Source: Bradyrhizobium aeschynomenes (GTDB lineage Bacteria; Pseudomonadota; Alphaproteobacteria; Rhizobiales; Xanthobacteraceae). Taken from it: a stretch of 64,000 nucleotides of DNA. The stretch is taken from assembly GCF_013178945.1 (NCBI RefSeq), contig NZ_JABFDM010000004.1:434001-498000 (forward strand), read 5' to 3'. Numbering within the stretch: position 1 is the first letter of the stretch; each line of letters begins with the position of its first letter. Shown here piece after piece: positions 18,707 to 27,378 of this stretch. Both the position numbers and the translations under genes were made by a program. Below the pieces are notes generated by a model. It was not told the origin of the DNA, searched no databases, and saw only the letters and a program-made list of their open reading frames with translations.

Positions 18707-20209
18707 ATGAACGTCATCGCGCCCATCCGGGAGGCCGCGTCCTCTCACGCGACCGAACATTTCGACGTGCTCATCGTCGGTGCCGGCATCTCCGGCATCG
18801 GCAGCGCCTATCAGTTGACGAAGCAGTTGCCGGACACGCGCTTCGTCGTCCTGGAGAGCCAGGAGAGCTTTGGCGGCACATGGCGCACGCATCGCTACCC
18901 CGGCATCCGCTCGGACAGCGACCTGCACACCTTCGGCTACAGCTTCAAGCCGTGGGTCGGGCCGCCGATCGCGACCGCCGACGAGATTCTCAAATACATG
19001 GGCGACGTGATCGAGGAGAACGATCTCGGCCGTCACATCCGCTATGGCCATCGCATCCTCTCTGCGAACTGGTCGAGCGTGACCAATCTCTGGACCGTTC
19101 ATGCCGTCAAGGGCAGGGCGGAGGAGCCGGTTACGATCACGGCGAACTTTCTCTGGATGTGCCAGGGCTATTATCGCCACTCGAAAGGCTACACGCCAGA
19201 GTGGCGGGACATGGCGACCTTCAAGGGCCGTATCGTCCATCCGCAAGTGTGGCCTGAGGATCTCGATCTCACCGGCAAGCAGGTCGTCGTCATCGGCTCC
19301 GGTGCGACCGCGGCCACGATCCTGCCGTCGATCGCCGGCAAGTGCGCGCATGTCACGATGCTGCAGCGCTCGCCGACCTACTTCCGCATCGGCCGCAACG
19401 CCATCGAACTCGCCGAGGAGCTGCGCCGGCTGCAGGTCAAGGAAGAATGGATCCACGAGATCGTCCGGCGCAAGATCCTGTTCGAGCAGGACTGGTTCAC
19501 CAAGCGCTGCTTGACGGAGCCGGAGCAGGTCAAGAAGGAGTTGATCGGCCAGATCAGCGCCATCATCGGCCCGGAACAGGCAGCCAGGCATTTCACTCCG
19601 AGCTATCGCCCGTGGCGGCAGCGCATTGCCTTCGTGCCTGATGCCGATCTGTTCGAGGGCATCAAGAGCGGCAAGGCCTCGGTCGTGACCGACGAGATCG
19701 AGCGCTTTACGGAAAACGGCATCGAGCTGAAGTCGGGGGATGAGCTCAAGGCCGACATCATCATCACCGCCACCGGATTCGACCTCTGCGTGCTCGGCGA
19801 CATCGCATTCTCGATCGACGGCAAGCCGCTCGACTTCGCCGATACCGTGACCTATCGGGGCATGATGTTCTCGGGTGTACCGAACCTCGCCTGGGTGTTC
19901 GGCTATTTCCGCGCCAGCTGGACGTTGCGCACGGATCTGGTCGCGGAGTTCGTCTGCCGGCTGCTTGCGCACATGAAGGCGAAGGGCGTGCAGAAGGTGA
20001 TGCCGGCGCTGCGTCCGGAAGATCACAATATGCCGTTGTTGCCCTGGATCGATCCGGAGAACTTCAATCCCGGCTACATGATGCGCAACATGCATCTGTT
20101 GCCGAAGCGCGGCGACAAGCCGGAATGGCAGCACAGCCAGGATTACTGGGCCGAAAAGGACGAGATTCCCGCGATCGATCTCGATGATCCGGCGTTTGTT
20201 TATGGGTGA
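18707..20209 (+). CDS. Flavin-containing (Baeyer-Villiger type) monooxygenase
   Basis: A 500-residue FAD/NADPH monooxygenase. It has an N-terminal FAD-binding GAGISGIG (25-32), an NADPH-binding GSGATAAT around 199-206, and between them FKGRIVHPQVW, which fits the Baeyer-Villiger fingerprint FxGxxxHxxxW. A second ATGF motif precedes the C-terminal domain. These enzymes insert oxygen next to a carbonyl group in ketones or oxidise heteroatoms. The substrate is not predictable; rhizobia carry many such genes. It is transcribed alone, and its 3' end faces the response regulator gene across a palindromic repeat. Confidence 0.92.
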   Translation: MNVIAPIREAASSHATEHFDVLIVGAGISGIGSAYQLTKQLPDTRFVVLESQESFGGTWRTHRYPGIRSDSDLHTFGYSFKPWVGPPIATADEILKYMGDVIEENDLGRHIRYGHRILSANWSSVTNLWTVHAVKGRAEEPVTITANFLWMCQGYYRHSKGYTPEWRDMATFKGRIVHPQVWPEDLDLTGKQVVVIGSGATAATILPSIAGKCAHVTMLQRSPTYFRIGRNAIELAEELRRLQVKEEWIHEIVRRKILFEQDWFTKRCLTEPEQVKKELIGQISAIIGPEQAARHFTPSYRPWRQRIAFVPDADLFEGIKSGKASVVTDEIERFTENGIELKSGDELKADIIITATGFDLCVLGDIAFSIDGKPLDFADTVTYRGMMFSGVPNLAWVFGYFRASWTLRTDLVAEFVCRLLAHMKAKGVQKVMPALRPEDHNMPLLPWIDPENFNPGYMMRNMHLLPKRGDKPEWQHSQDYWAEKDEIPAIDLDDPAFVYG

Positions 20210-20250
20210 GTGCTGACGGCGCCCCGCCGAGCCGCTGCTCCAAAGACGGT

Positions 20251-20402
20251 GTCATCCCCGCGAAGGCGGGGATCCATAACCGCAGGCGGACGTGTTGGGC
20301 ACGAGGCTCAACGTGCGGCCTGCCTCAAGAGGGATCACGCGGTATGGGTCCCGGGTCGGCGCCCACTGCCGCTTTGCGTCAGTGGGCTTGCCCGGGACGA
20401 CA
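20251..20402. repeat. Palindromic intergenic repeat, GTCATCCCCGC / CCCGGGACGAC type
   Basis: The element starts with GTCATCCCCGCGAAGGCGGG (an internal hairpin) and ends with a GGTCCCGGG...CCCGGGACGAC hairpin; the two half-elements face each other across about 65 bases. A related copy is at 37709-37861, and a minimal one at 61412-61438. It sits between two converging stop codons, where it can act as a bidirectional terminator. Open frames through it are not genes. Confidence 0.7.
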
Positions 20403-20432
20403 GCTTGGTCGGGGCGCGCGCGTTGGCCCGCC

Positions 20433-21350
20433 TCAACTTTCTCTCCGCGCCACCCCGGTGGCAATCGCCGCGGCCGCCGTTCGGTTCTCGACGCCGAGCT
20501 TGGCGTAGATCTGCTCGAGGTGCTTGTCGACGGTGCGCGGACTGAGTCCGAGGATCTGCGCGATGTCGCGATTGGTCTTGCCTTTGGATAGCCAGGACAG
20601 CACCTCGCCTTCGCGCGTGGTGAGGCCGAACTCGCTGGAGAACTGCTTGGGCAGTTCGCCCGACGTCTCCTTGGCCAGCCGCAGCAGCACCTCATTCGGT
20701 CCCGCGCCTCCTAGGTAATACAGGCGTAGCTCGGGATGATCCGGAATCGAAGCTGCGGATTTGGCCGCAGCCTTGCCCTTCTGCGCCTGATCCAGCCATT
20801 GTCGCAGCGCGTCAGGAAGCACGAGCTCCTCGGCGTTGCCGAAACTGTCGGACAAAAGTCTCTGCGCCTGCGGCGTCGCCCACATCAGCCGGCCCTCGCG
20901 GTTGACGGCGAGCAGGAAGCGGCCGGAGACGTCGAGCGCGGCGCGCGCGCTCTGCGTCATCCTGGCATTGGCGAGATGCACGCGGATGCGCGCCAGCATC
21001 TCCGAGACGGCGATAGGCTTGGTGACGTAGTCGACGCCGCCGGCCTCCAGTCCCTGCACGATGTGCTCGGTGTCGGCCAGACCGGTCATGAAGATCACCG
21101 GCACGTTGGAAAGACCAGCCTCGCGCTTGAGCTTGCGGCAGGTCTCGAAGCCGTCCATGCCCGGCATGACCGCGTCGAGCAGGATGATGTCCGGTGTGAT
21201 CTGGTCGACGATGCGCATGGCAGCTGCGCCGTCGAGCGCGACCATCACGGTCATCCCGGCGCCATCCAGCGCGTCGGTGAGCAGCCGAAGTGTCTCGGGA
21301 GAGTCGTCTACGACCAGCGCGACATCGCGCTTCTTGCTGTCAATGCTCAT
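20433..21350 (-). CDS. LuxR-family response regulator
   Basis: A 305-residue two-component regulator. The receiver domain has acidic residues at D15/D16, the phosphorylation site D59 (IILLDAVMPGMDG) and K111. A central region of about 100 residues (DVSGRFLLAVNREGRLMWAT) looks PAS-like. The C-terminal LuxR/NarL helix-turn-helix contains LTTREGEVLSWLSKGKTNRDIAQIL. Its start overlaps the end of the permease-kinase gene by 11 bases, so translation is coupled and it is the obvious phosphate acceptor. The likely targets are the divergent amide transporter operon and possibly its own operon, through the inverted repeat at 24809-24826. That link is inference. Confidence 0.93.
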   Translation of the reverse strand: MSIDSKKRDVALVVDDSPETLRLLTDALDGAGMTVMVALDGAAAMRIVDQITPDIILLDAVMPGMDGFETCRKLKREAGLSNVPVIFMTGLADTEHIVQGLEAGGVDYVTKPIAVSEMLARIRVHLANARMTQSARAALDVSGRFLLAVNREGRLMWATPQAQRLLSDSFGNAEELVLPDALRQWLDQAQKGKAAAKSAASIPDHPELRLYYLGGAGPNEVLLRLAKETSGELPKQFSSEFGLTTREGEVLSWLSKGKTNRDIAQILGLSPRTVDKHLEQIYAKLGVENRTAAAAIATGVARRES

Positions 21351-24300
21351 AGGCGTGCAGGGTCTTCAGAGTGGCCATGTACTGATCGAGATCGAAGCGG
21401 TCGATCAGCGCGCGCATCTGGGCGACGAACTCGGCATGCTCGGGATGCGCGCTGCCGATCTCGTCGAGCTTGAGCTGGATAGCCCGGATATAGCCGATCT
21501 GGCCGAGGCCCATCAGCTCCTCGATATATTTCAGCGGTGGTCGTGATCCGGTATCCGGCCGCCAGTGCGTCTGAGCCACGGGCATGTCGGTCTGGTAGCT
21601 CCATTCGAGCTTCAGCAATTGGCGGATCGCCTCCAGCAGCCGCGGAATGTCGATCGGCTTCATCAGATAGCTGTCGTGGAAGGGCTGGGCCAGCGGCCGT
21701 CCATGCGCTTCGAGCGCGCTTGCCGACGTCATCAGGATGCGCGCCTGATGATGGCCGGTGCTGCGCAGGGTCTCGGCGACGGTCCAACCGTCCATGCCCG
21801 GCATCGAGATGTCCAGAATGAAGAGATCCGGCTGGCAGTGCTGCGCCAGGCCGAGGCAGGCCGGCCCATCCGGCGCGCTCAACAGGATAAAACCGAGCGG
21901 CGTCAGCACCTCGCGCAGCAGGTCGCGGTGCACCGGATCGTCATCGGTGATCAGGATCGTCTTGCGCGGGCCGAGATAGCCCGCGACCGGCGCCTTCACC
22001 GGTGGATGCCGCGTCGGGTTGGTGACCTCCGACAGCAGGATCTTGACCTTGAACGTGCTGCCCGCGCCGACCTTGCTCACGACCTTGATGTCCCCGCCCA
22101 TGACGCCGGCGAGCAGACGGCTGATCGTCAGGCCGAGCCCCGTGCCTGTCTGCGGCTGCGCGACACCGAGCGCGCCGCGCTCGAATGGGGCAAAAATCCG
22201 CTCGAGATCATCGGGCTGAATCCCCGGGCCGGTGTCGATCACCTCGAACTCCGCCACCGGGCTGCGGTAGTGCACGACGAACTGCACGCTGCCGCCCTGG
22301 GTGAACTTGATCGCGTTCGATAGCAGGTTGATCAGGATCTGGCGCAGCCGCTTCTCGTCGGCATAGACGACCAGCGGCAGCACGGCCGGCCGCTTGAACA
22401 CGAAGTCGACGCCCTTCGCTGCCGCCTGCAGCCGGAACATTCCGACGAGCTGATCGAGGAATTCGCTGAGGCGGACCTCGTCGCGCGACAGATACAGCCG
22501 CCCGGCTTCGATCTTCGAGATGTCGAGAATGCCGTCGATCAGGCCGGACAGATGATCGGCGCTGCGGCGGACGACGCGAACCTGATCACGCGGTTTGGGC
22601 GTCAGGCTCGTATCCTGCTCGAGCAACTGGGCATAGCCGGAGATCGCGTTCAGCGGCGAGCGCAGCTCATGGCTGAGGCCGACCACGTAGCGGCTCTTGG
22701 CAAGATTGGCCGACTCCGCCACCTCCTTGGCTCGCTGCAACTCGGCATCCGTGCGCTTGTGCGCCTCGATCTCCTGGATCAGCAACTGGGTCTGCCGCCG
22801 CGTCTCGGCCTCGGCGGCACGGCGGCTCTGCTGCGCGAGAACGAACAGCCAGGTCACCACGCCGATAATGATGGACAGGGCGAAGAACACCTTCCACAGC
22901 ACATCCGAGATGATGCCCTTGAAGCCCGGTAGGGCCGCCGACGTTTCCAGATAGATCATGCCGAGCGTCAGCGCGACCAATCCTGCCGAAGTCAGGAACA
23001 CGCCAACGTAATGCCCGAACTGCGAGTTGATCTTCGCCAGCACGGATTGCGGCAGCATGCCGCTGAGGGCTGCAGAGACCTGGGCCTGCGCCCGCGCATG
23101 CGGCTTGCACAGATCGTGGCAGCGTGCGTCGAGCGAGCAGCACAGCGAGCAGATCGGACCCGCATAGGCCGGGCAGGAGGCGGTGTCTTCCGGCTCGAAA
23201 TGATGCTCACAGATGCAGCATTGGATCTGCTCGATGTTCTGCCAGCTCCGCTTGGGCTTGCGCGCCAGATAGTACTTTCCGTCGGTGAGATAGGCGATGG
23301 CCGGCGCGGTAACGAGCGCGACGCCGAGTGCGACGAAGGTCGACAGCGCCTTGCCGGTCGGGCCGAACAGGCCGTAGAAAGCGCTGATCGACACGATCGT
23401 CGCGATCGTCATCGCGCCGACGCCGACCGGATTGATGTCGTAGAGATGGGCGCGCTTGAACTCCATCTGCTGCGGCCGCAGGCCGAGCGGGCGGTTGATC
23501 ACGAGGTCCGCGACCAGCGCGCCGACCCAGGAGATCGCGATGTTAGAGTACAGCGCCAGCGTCTGCTCCAGCGCCTTGTAGACGCCGATCTCCATCAGCA
23601 GCAGCGCGACCACGACGTTGAATACCAGCCAGACGACCCGTCCCGGATGGCTGTGCGTCAAACGGGAGAAGAAGTTCGACCAGGCGATCGACCCGGCATA
23701 TGCATTGGTGACGTTGATCTTGATCTGAGAGACGATCACGAAGGTGCCGGTCAATGCAAGCGCCAGGTCAGGCCGCGCCAACACGTAACGGAACGCCTCC
23801 AGATACATGTGCGCGGGCTCGGCGGCGTGATCGGCGGACACTCCGTGGCTCAGCGCGAAGAAGGCGAGGAATGATCCGGCCAGCAGCTTCAGGGCTCCAA
23901 GCACGATCCAGCCCGGTCCGGCCGACAGCAGCGCGATCCACCACGAGCGCTTCGATGTGCGGCGGTCGCGCGGTAGGAAGCGCAGGAAGTCGACCTGCTC
24001 GCCGATCTGGGCGACCAGCGAGAACACGACCGCCGCGGCAGTTCCGAACAGCGCCAGATCGAGATGGCCCATGGGATCGCCGTGCTCGCCGGGAAACTGC
24101 TGCCATTCGACAAAGGAGTGCGGGCTCGCATAGGCGATTGCGGCAAAGGGCAGGATGTGCAGCACGACCCACAGCGGCTGCGTCCATAGCTGGAAGCGAC
24201 TGATCAGGGTGATGCCGTAGGTGACGAGCGGGATGATGACGACGGCGCTGATCAGATAGCCGATCGGGCGTGGAATGCCGAAGCACATCTCCAGCGCGGA

Positions 24301-24714
24301 TGCCAGGATGACGGCCTCGATCGCGAAGAAGATGAAGGTGAACGACGCGTAGATCAGCGATGTGACGGTCGAGCCGATATAGCCGAAACCCGCGCCGCGC
24401 GTCAGCAGGTCGATATCGATGCCGCATTTGGCGGCGTGATAGGCAATCGGCAGGCCGCAGCAGAAGATGATGACACTGGCGACCAAGATCGCTGCGGTGG
24501 CGTTGGTGACGCCGTAGTTCAGCGTGATGGTGCCGCCGATCGCCTCCAGCGCCAGGAACGAGATCGCGCCCAGCGCGGTGTTGGCGACACGGGCGGCGGA
24601 CCAGCGCCGGGCGCTCTTGGCCGTGAAACGGAGCGCATAGTCCTCCAACGTCTGGTTGGCGACCCACTGGTTGTACTGGCGCCTGACGCGGTCGATCCGC
24701 TGCCGCCCTGCCAC
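21340..24714 (-). CDS. Hybrid histidine kinase with an NCS1 permease-like sensor
   Basis: A 1124-residue fusion. Residues 1 to about 480 form a multi-helix membrane part resembling NCS1 nucleobase/cation symporters. Residues 498-545 are a cysteine/histidine-rich block (CCICEHHF, CSLCCSLDARCHDLC) that could bind metal. Two more membrane helices follow (about 570-640), then a coiled linker. The His-kinase has H-box GLSHELRSPLNAI (H near 682), N-box NLLSNAIKF near 800, DTGPGIQ and TGLGLTISRLL. A receiver near 915-1030 has its phosphorylation Asp in FILDISMPGMDG and Lys in LMKPID. A further 90 residues may be an Hpt-like or docking tail, without an obvious Hpt histidine motif. It is divergent from the urea/amide transporter operon and overlaps the LuxR regulator gene by 11 bases. 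I infer that it senses a transported solute such as urea or an amide, acting as a transporter-like receptor. Confidence 0.9.
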   Translation of the reverse strand: MAGRQRIDRVRRQYNQWVANQTLEDYALRFTAKSARRWSAARVANTALGAISFLALEAIGGTITLNYGVTNATAAILVASVIIFCCGLPIAYHAAKCGIDIDLLTRGAGFGYIGSTVTSLIYASFTFIFFAIEAVILASALEMCFGIPRPIGYLISAVVIIPLVTYGITLISRFQLWTQPLWVVLHILPFAAIAYASPHSFVEWQQFPGEHGDPMGHLDLALFGTAAAVVFSLVAQIGEQVDFLRFLPRDRRTSKRSWWIALLSAGPGWIVLGALKLLAGSFLAFFALSHGVSADHAAEPAHMYLEAFRYVLARPDLALALTGTFVIVSQIKINVTNAYAGSIAWSNFFSRLTHSHPGRVVWLVFNVVVALLLMEIGVYKALEQTLALYSNIAISWVGALVADLVINRPLGLRPQQMEFKRAHLYDINPVGVGAMTIATIVSISAFYGLFGPTGKALSTFVALGVALVTAPAIAYLTDGKYYLARKPKRSWQNIEQIQCCICEHHFEPEDTASCPAYAGPICSLCCSLDARCHDLCKPHARAQAQVSAALSGMLPQSVLAKINSQFGHYVGVFLTSAGLVALTLGMIYLETSAALPGFKGIISDVLWKVFFALSIIIGVVTWLFVLAQQSRRAAEAETRRQTQLLIQEIEAHKRTDAELQRAKEVAESANLAKSRYVVGLSHELRSPLNAISGYAQLLEQDTSLTPKPRDQVRVVRRSADHLSGLIDGILDISKIEAGRLYLSRDEVRLSEFLDQLVGMFRLQAAAKGVDFVFKRPAVLPLVVYADEKRLRQILINLLSNAIKFTQGGSVQFVVHYRSPVAEFEVIDTGPGIQPDDLERIFAPFERGALGVAQPQTGTGLGLTISRLLAGVMGGDIKVVSKVGAGSTFKVKILLSEVTNPTRHPPVKAPVAGYLGPRKTILITDDDPVHRDLLREVLTPLGFILLSAPDGPACLGLAQHCQPDLFILDISMPGMDGWTVAETLRSTGHHQARILMTSASALEAHGRPLAQPFHDSYLMKPIDIPRLLEAIRQLLKLEWSYQTDMPVAQTHWRPDTGSRPPLKYIEELMGLGQIGYIRAIQLKLDEIGSAHPEHAEFVAQMRALIDRFDLDQYMATLKTLHAYEH

Positions 24715-24808
24715 TCTTCAACTCCTTACCCGCAGCGGTTGGTCCGCACGCCTCGCCCTGCCCTCGCACGACCTGCGTAGAGCCTACGTCGCGCTTTTGC
24801 GGTGCAGT

Positions 24809-24826
24809 ATACGCAATCTTGCGTAT
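24809..24826. promoter_or_regulatory. Perfect inverted repeat, candidate operator of the amide transporter
   Basis: ATACGCAA-tc-TTGCGTAT is a perfect 8+2+8 palindrome. It lies 74 bases before the urtA start and 95 bases before the kinase gene on the other strand. Its size and symmetry fit a dimeric LuxR-type regulator, and the two-component regulator gene at 20433 is the nearest candidate. No sigma-54 signature was found here. Confidence 0.6.
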
Positions 24827-24899
24827 CCGTGCGTTGCACAAAGCGCGCCATCCTTCGCCTGACCCAACGCGTGTCCTCGAACCAATGAATGGGGTGCTC

Positions 24900-26162
24900 A
24901 TGTCAGACGAAACCAAAAAAGGCCTGAAGTCGCCACTTCGGCGCCAATTGATGATGGGAATGGCCGCCATCCCGGCGCTGGCCATGATGCCGCGCCCGTC
25001 CTTCGGCGCCGGTCCCGCAACCTCCGCTGTCAACACCACCGGACTTGCAGTCACCGATAGCGAAGTGACGGTCGGCATTCTGCATTCGGTCACCGGCACG
25101 ATGGCGATCTCGGAGACGGGCTCGGTGCAGGCGGAAAAGCTCGCGATCGAGCAGATCAACGCCACCGGCGGCGTGCTCGGCCGCAAGATCAAGTTCATCC
25201 AGGAGGATGGTGCCTCCGACTGGCCGACCTTCGCCGAGAAGGCCAAGAAGCTGCTCGTCAACGACAAATGCGCCGCCGTGATGGGCTGCTGGACCTCGGC
25301 CTCACGCAAGGCGGTGTTGCCGGTGTTCGAGCAGTACAACGGCATGCTGTATTATCCGACCTTCTATGAAGGCCTCGAGCAGTCGAAGAACGTCATCTAC
25401 ACCGGCCAGGAAGCCACGCAGCAGATCATCGCCGGCCTCGACTGGGTCAACAAGACCAAGGGCGCGAAGACCTTCTATCTGCTCGGCTCCGACTACATCT
25501 GGCCGCGCACCTCGAACAAGATTGCCCGCAAGCACATCGAGGGCCATCTGCAGGGCTGTAAGGTCGTCGGCGAGGAGTACTTCCCGCTCGGCCACACCCA
25601 GTTCAACTCGGTCATCAACAAGATCAAGCTGACCAAGCCGGACGTGATCTACGCGATCATCGTCGGCGGTTCCAACGTCGCCTTCTACAAGCAGCTCAAG
25701 GCGGCCGGCATCGACATGTCGAAGCAGACGCTGCTGACCATCTCCGTGACCGAGGACGAGATCGACGGCATCGGCGGTGAGAATATCGCGGGCGCCTATG
25801 CCTGCATGAAGTACTTCCAGTCGCTCGACAACGCCAACAACAAGGCCTTCGTCTCCGCCTTCAAGAAGATGTGGGGCGAGAAGACCGTGATCGGCGACGT
25901 GACGCAAGCAGCGTATCTCGGTCCGTGGCTGTGGAAGTTGACGGTCGAGAAGGCCGGCAGCTTCGACATCGACAAGGTCGCGGCCGCCTCGCCCGGCATC
26001 GAGTTCAAGGGTGCGCCGGAAGGCTACGTCCGGATCCACGAGAACCACCATCTCTGGTCCAAGACCCGCGTCGGCCGCGCCAAGGCAGACGGTCAGTACG
26101 AGCTGATCTACGAGACCGCCGATCTCGTCGAGCCCGATCCGTTCCCGAAGGGCTATCAGTAA
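24900..26162 (+). CDS. urtA: Urea/short-chain amide ABC transporter, substrate-binding protein
   Basis: A 420-residue periplasmic binding protein of the UrtA/FmdD/AmiC branch of the LivK-like family. The N-terminus has a twin-arginine-like start (PLRRQLMMGMAAIPALAMM) and a cleavage region near residue 37. Typical segments follow: TVGILHSVTGTMAISE, VMGCWTSASRKAVLPV, GMLYYPTFYEG and SVTEDEIDGIGG. The frame opens earlier (24819), but the ATG at 24900 follows GGGG at six bases. It heads an operon with both permeases, both ATPases and fmdA/fmdB. Because a formamidase rather than urease follows, formamide, acetamide or urea are all plausible ligands. A long hairpin repeat separates it from urtB. 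Confidence 0.93.
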   Translation: MSDETKKGLKSPLRRQLMMGMAAIPALAMMPRPSFGAGPATSAVNTTGLAVTDSEVTVGILHSVTGTMAISETGSVQAEKLAIEQINATGGVLGRKIKFIQEDGASDWPTFAEKAKKLLVNDKCAAVMGCWTSASRKAVLPVFEQYNGMLYYPTFYEGLEQSKNVIYTGQEATQQIIAGLDWVNKTKGAKTFYLLGSDYIWPRTSNKIARKHIEGHLQGCKVVGEEYFPLGHTQFNSVINKIKLTKPDVIYAIIVGGSNVAFYKQLKAAGIDMSKQTLLTISVTEDEIDGIGGENIAGAYACMKYFQSLDNANNKAFVSAFKKMWGEKTVIGDVTQAAYLGPWLWKLTVEKAGSFDIDKVAAASPGIEFKGAPEGYVRIHENHHLWSKTRVGRAKADGQYELIYETADLVEPDPFPKGYQ

Positions 26163-26224
26163 GTGTCTCACGCTTTGTCGCTATAGGCCGATGAAGCGAC
26201 GCTGTTGCTACACGACAAGTGTGC

Positions 26225-26323
26225 TCCCTCCCCCCTTGTGGGGGAGGGTTGGGGAGGGGGGTACCCACCCACAACTCGTCGTGTGGCCCCCCTCCCTAGC
26301 CCTCCCCCACAAGGGGGGAGGGA
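26225..26323. repeat. Long hairpin repeat between urtA and urtB
   Basis: Two 37-base arms (26225-26261 and 26287-26323) are complementary with only a few mismatches around a 25-base loop. Each arm itself holds a shorter CCCCCTTGTGGGGG hairpin. The element belongs to the same C/G-rich class as those at 29325 and 38421 but is not identical. In mRNA it would form a very stable stem after the binding-protein gene, a usual way to keep binding-protein mRNA more abundant than permease mRNA. Confidence 0.85.
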
Positions 26324-26417
26324 ACGACCTCGCCCGGGGCGATGACATGCGAGCCAATGCGCATCGAAGTCGGGTGCGCATCGAGAACGAATTCCACGCA
26401 TCACAAGAGGACGGATC

Positions 26418-27344
26418 ATGTTCGGCGACTATTCCATCGGCGACCTCGGGGCCATCTTCGCGATGCAGGGCTTCGCGGGCCTCATCCTGTTTTCGGTCTA
26501 CGTGCTGATGGCGCTGGGGCTTGCCATCATCTTCGGCCAGATGGGCGTCATCAACATGGCGCATGGCGAGTTCATGATCCTCGGCGCCTACGTCACCTGG
26601 ATGACGTCGAACGCCTTCCAGAGCTTTCTTCCCGCACTCTTTCCCGGCTACTTCTTCGTCGCGATGGCGCTGGCCTTCATCGCGTCCGGCTCCCTCGGGA
26701 TGCTGGTCGAGTGGGCGATGATCAGCCGGCTCTACAAGCGGCCGCTCGATACGCTGCTCGCCACCTGGGGGCTCAGCCTGATCCTGCAGCAGGCGTATCG
26801 CTCGGTGTTCGGCGCCCGCGAGGTCGGCGTCGAGCTCCCCGAATGGATGATGGGCTCCTGGCAGGCGACTGACGCGATCCAGATTCCGATCAACGGCATG
26901 TTCGTGATGTGCCTGACCATCCTGATCACGATCGTCGTCGCCTACGTGCTGTTCCTGTCGCGCTGGGGCCGCCAGGTCCGCGCCGTCGTGCAGAATCGCG
27001 TCATGGCCGGCGCCGTCGGCATCAACACCGAGAAGGTCGACCGCTACACCTTCGGCCTCGGCTGCGGCATCGCCGGCGTCGCCGGCTCGGCCTTCACCAT
27101 GATCGGCTCGACCGGTCCGACCGCCGGCCAGCTCTACATCGTCGATACCTTCCTGGTCGTCGTGTTCGGCGGCGCCGCCAGCTTGATCGGCACCATCGCG
27201 TCGGCCTTCACCATCTCCCAGGCGCAGTCGACGATGGAGTTCTTCATGTCCGGCTCGATGGCCAAGGTGCTCACGCTGCTCGCGATCGTCGCCATCCTGA
27301 TGCTGCGGCCGCAGGGCCTGTTTGCCCTCAAGGTCCGCAAATGA
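26418..27344 (+). CDS. urtB: Urea/amide ABC transporter permease UrtB
   Basis: A 308-residue inner-membrane permease of the LivH/UrtB family with eight or so hydrophobic helices. Recognisable are YVLMALGLAIIFGQMGVINMAHGEFMILGAY in the first two helices and VVVFGGAASLIGTIAS near the C-terminus, both LivH-type hallmarks. It pairs with UrtC to form the channel. An AGAGGACGGATC stretch gives a ribosome-binding site before the ATG. It is 34 bases upstream of urtC. A 255-base gap holding a hairpin repeat separates it from urtA. Confidence 0.95.
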   Translation: MFGDYSIGDLGAIFAMQGFAGLILFSVYVLMALGLAIIFGQMGVINMAHGEFMILGAYVTWMTSNAFQSFLPALFPGYFFVAMALAFIASGSLGMLVEWAMISRLYKRPLDTLLATWGLSLILQQAYRSVFGAREVGVELPEWMMGSWQATDAIQIPINGMFVMCLTILITIVVAYVLFLSRWGRQVRAVVQNRVMAGAVGINTEKVDRYTFGLGCGIAGVAGSAFTMIGSTGPTAGQLYIVDTFLVVVFGGAASLIGTIASAFTISQAQSTMEFFMSGSMAKVLTLLAIVAILMLRPQGLFALKVRK

Positions 27345-27378
27345 GCCAGCTCCGACAGTCCAACAAGAAAGCACGGCC

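Noticed and set aside
24715..24899. Sigma-54 promoter or NtrC sites for the urt operon
   Set aside because: No GG-N10-GC element with proper flanks and no TGCAC-N5-GTGCA pair could be found near the palindrome.
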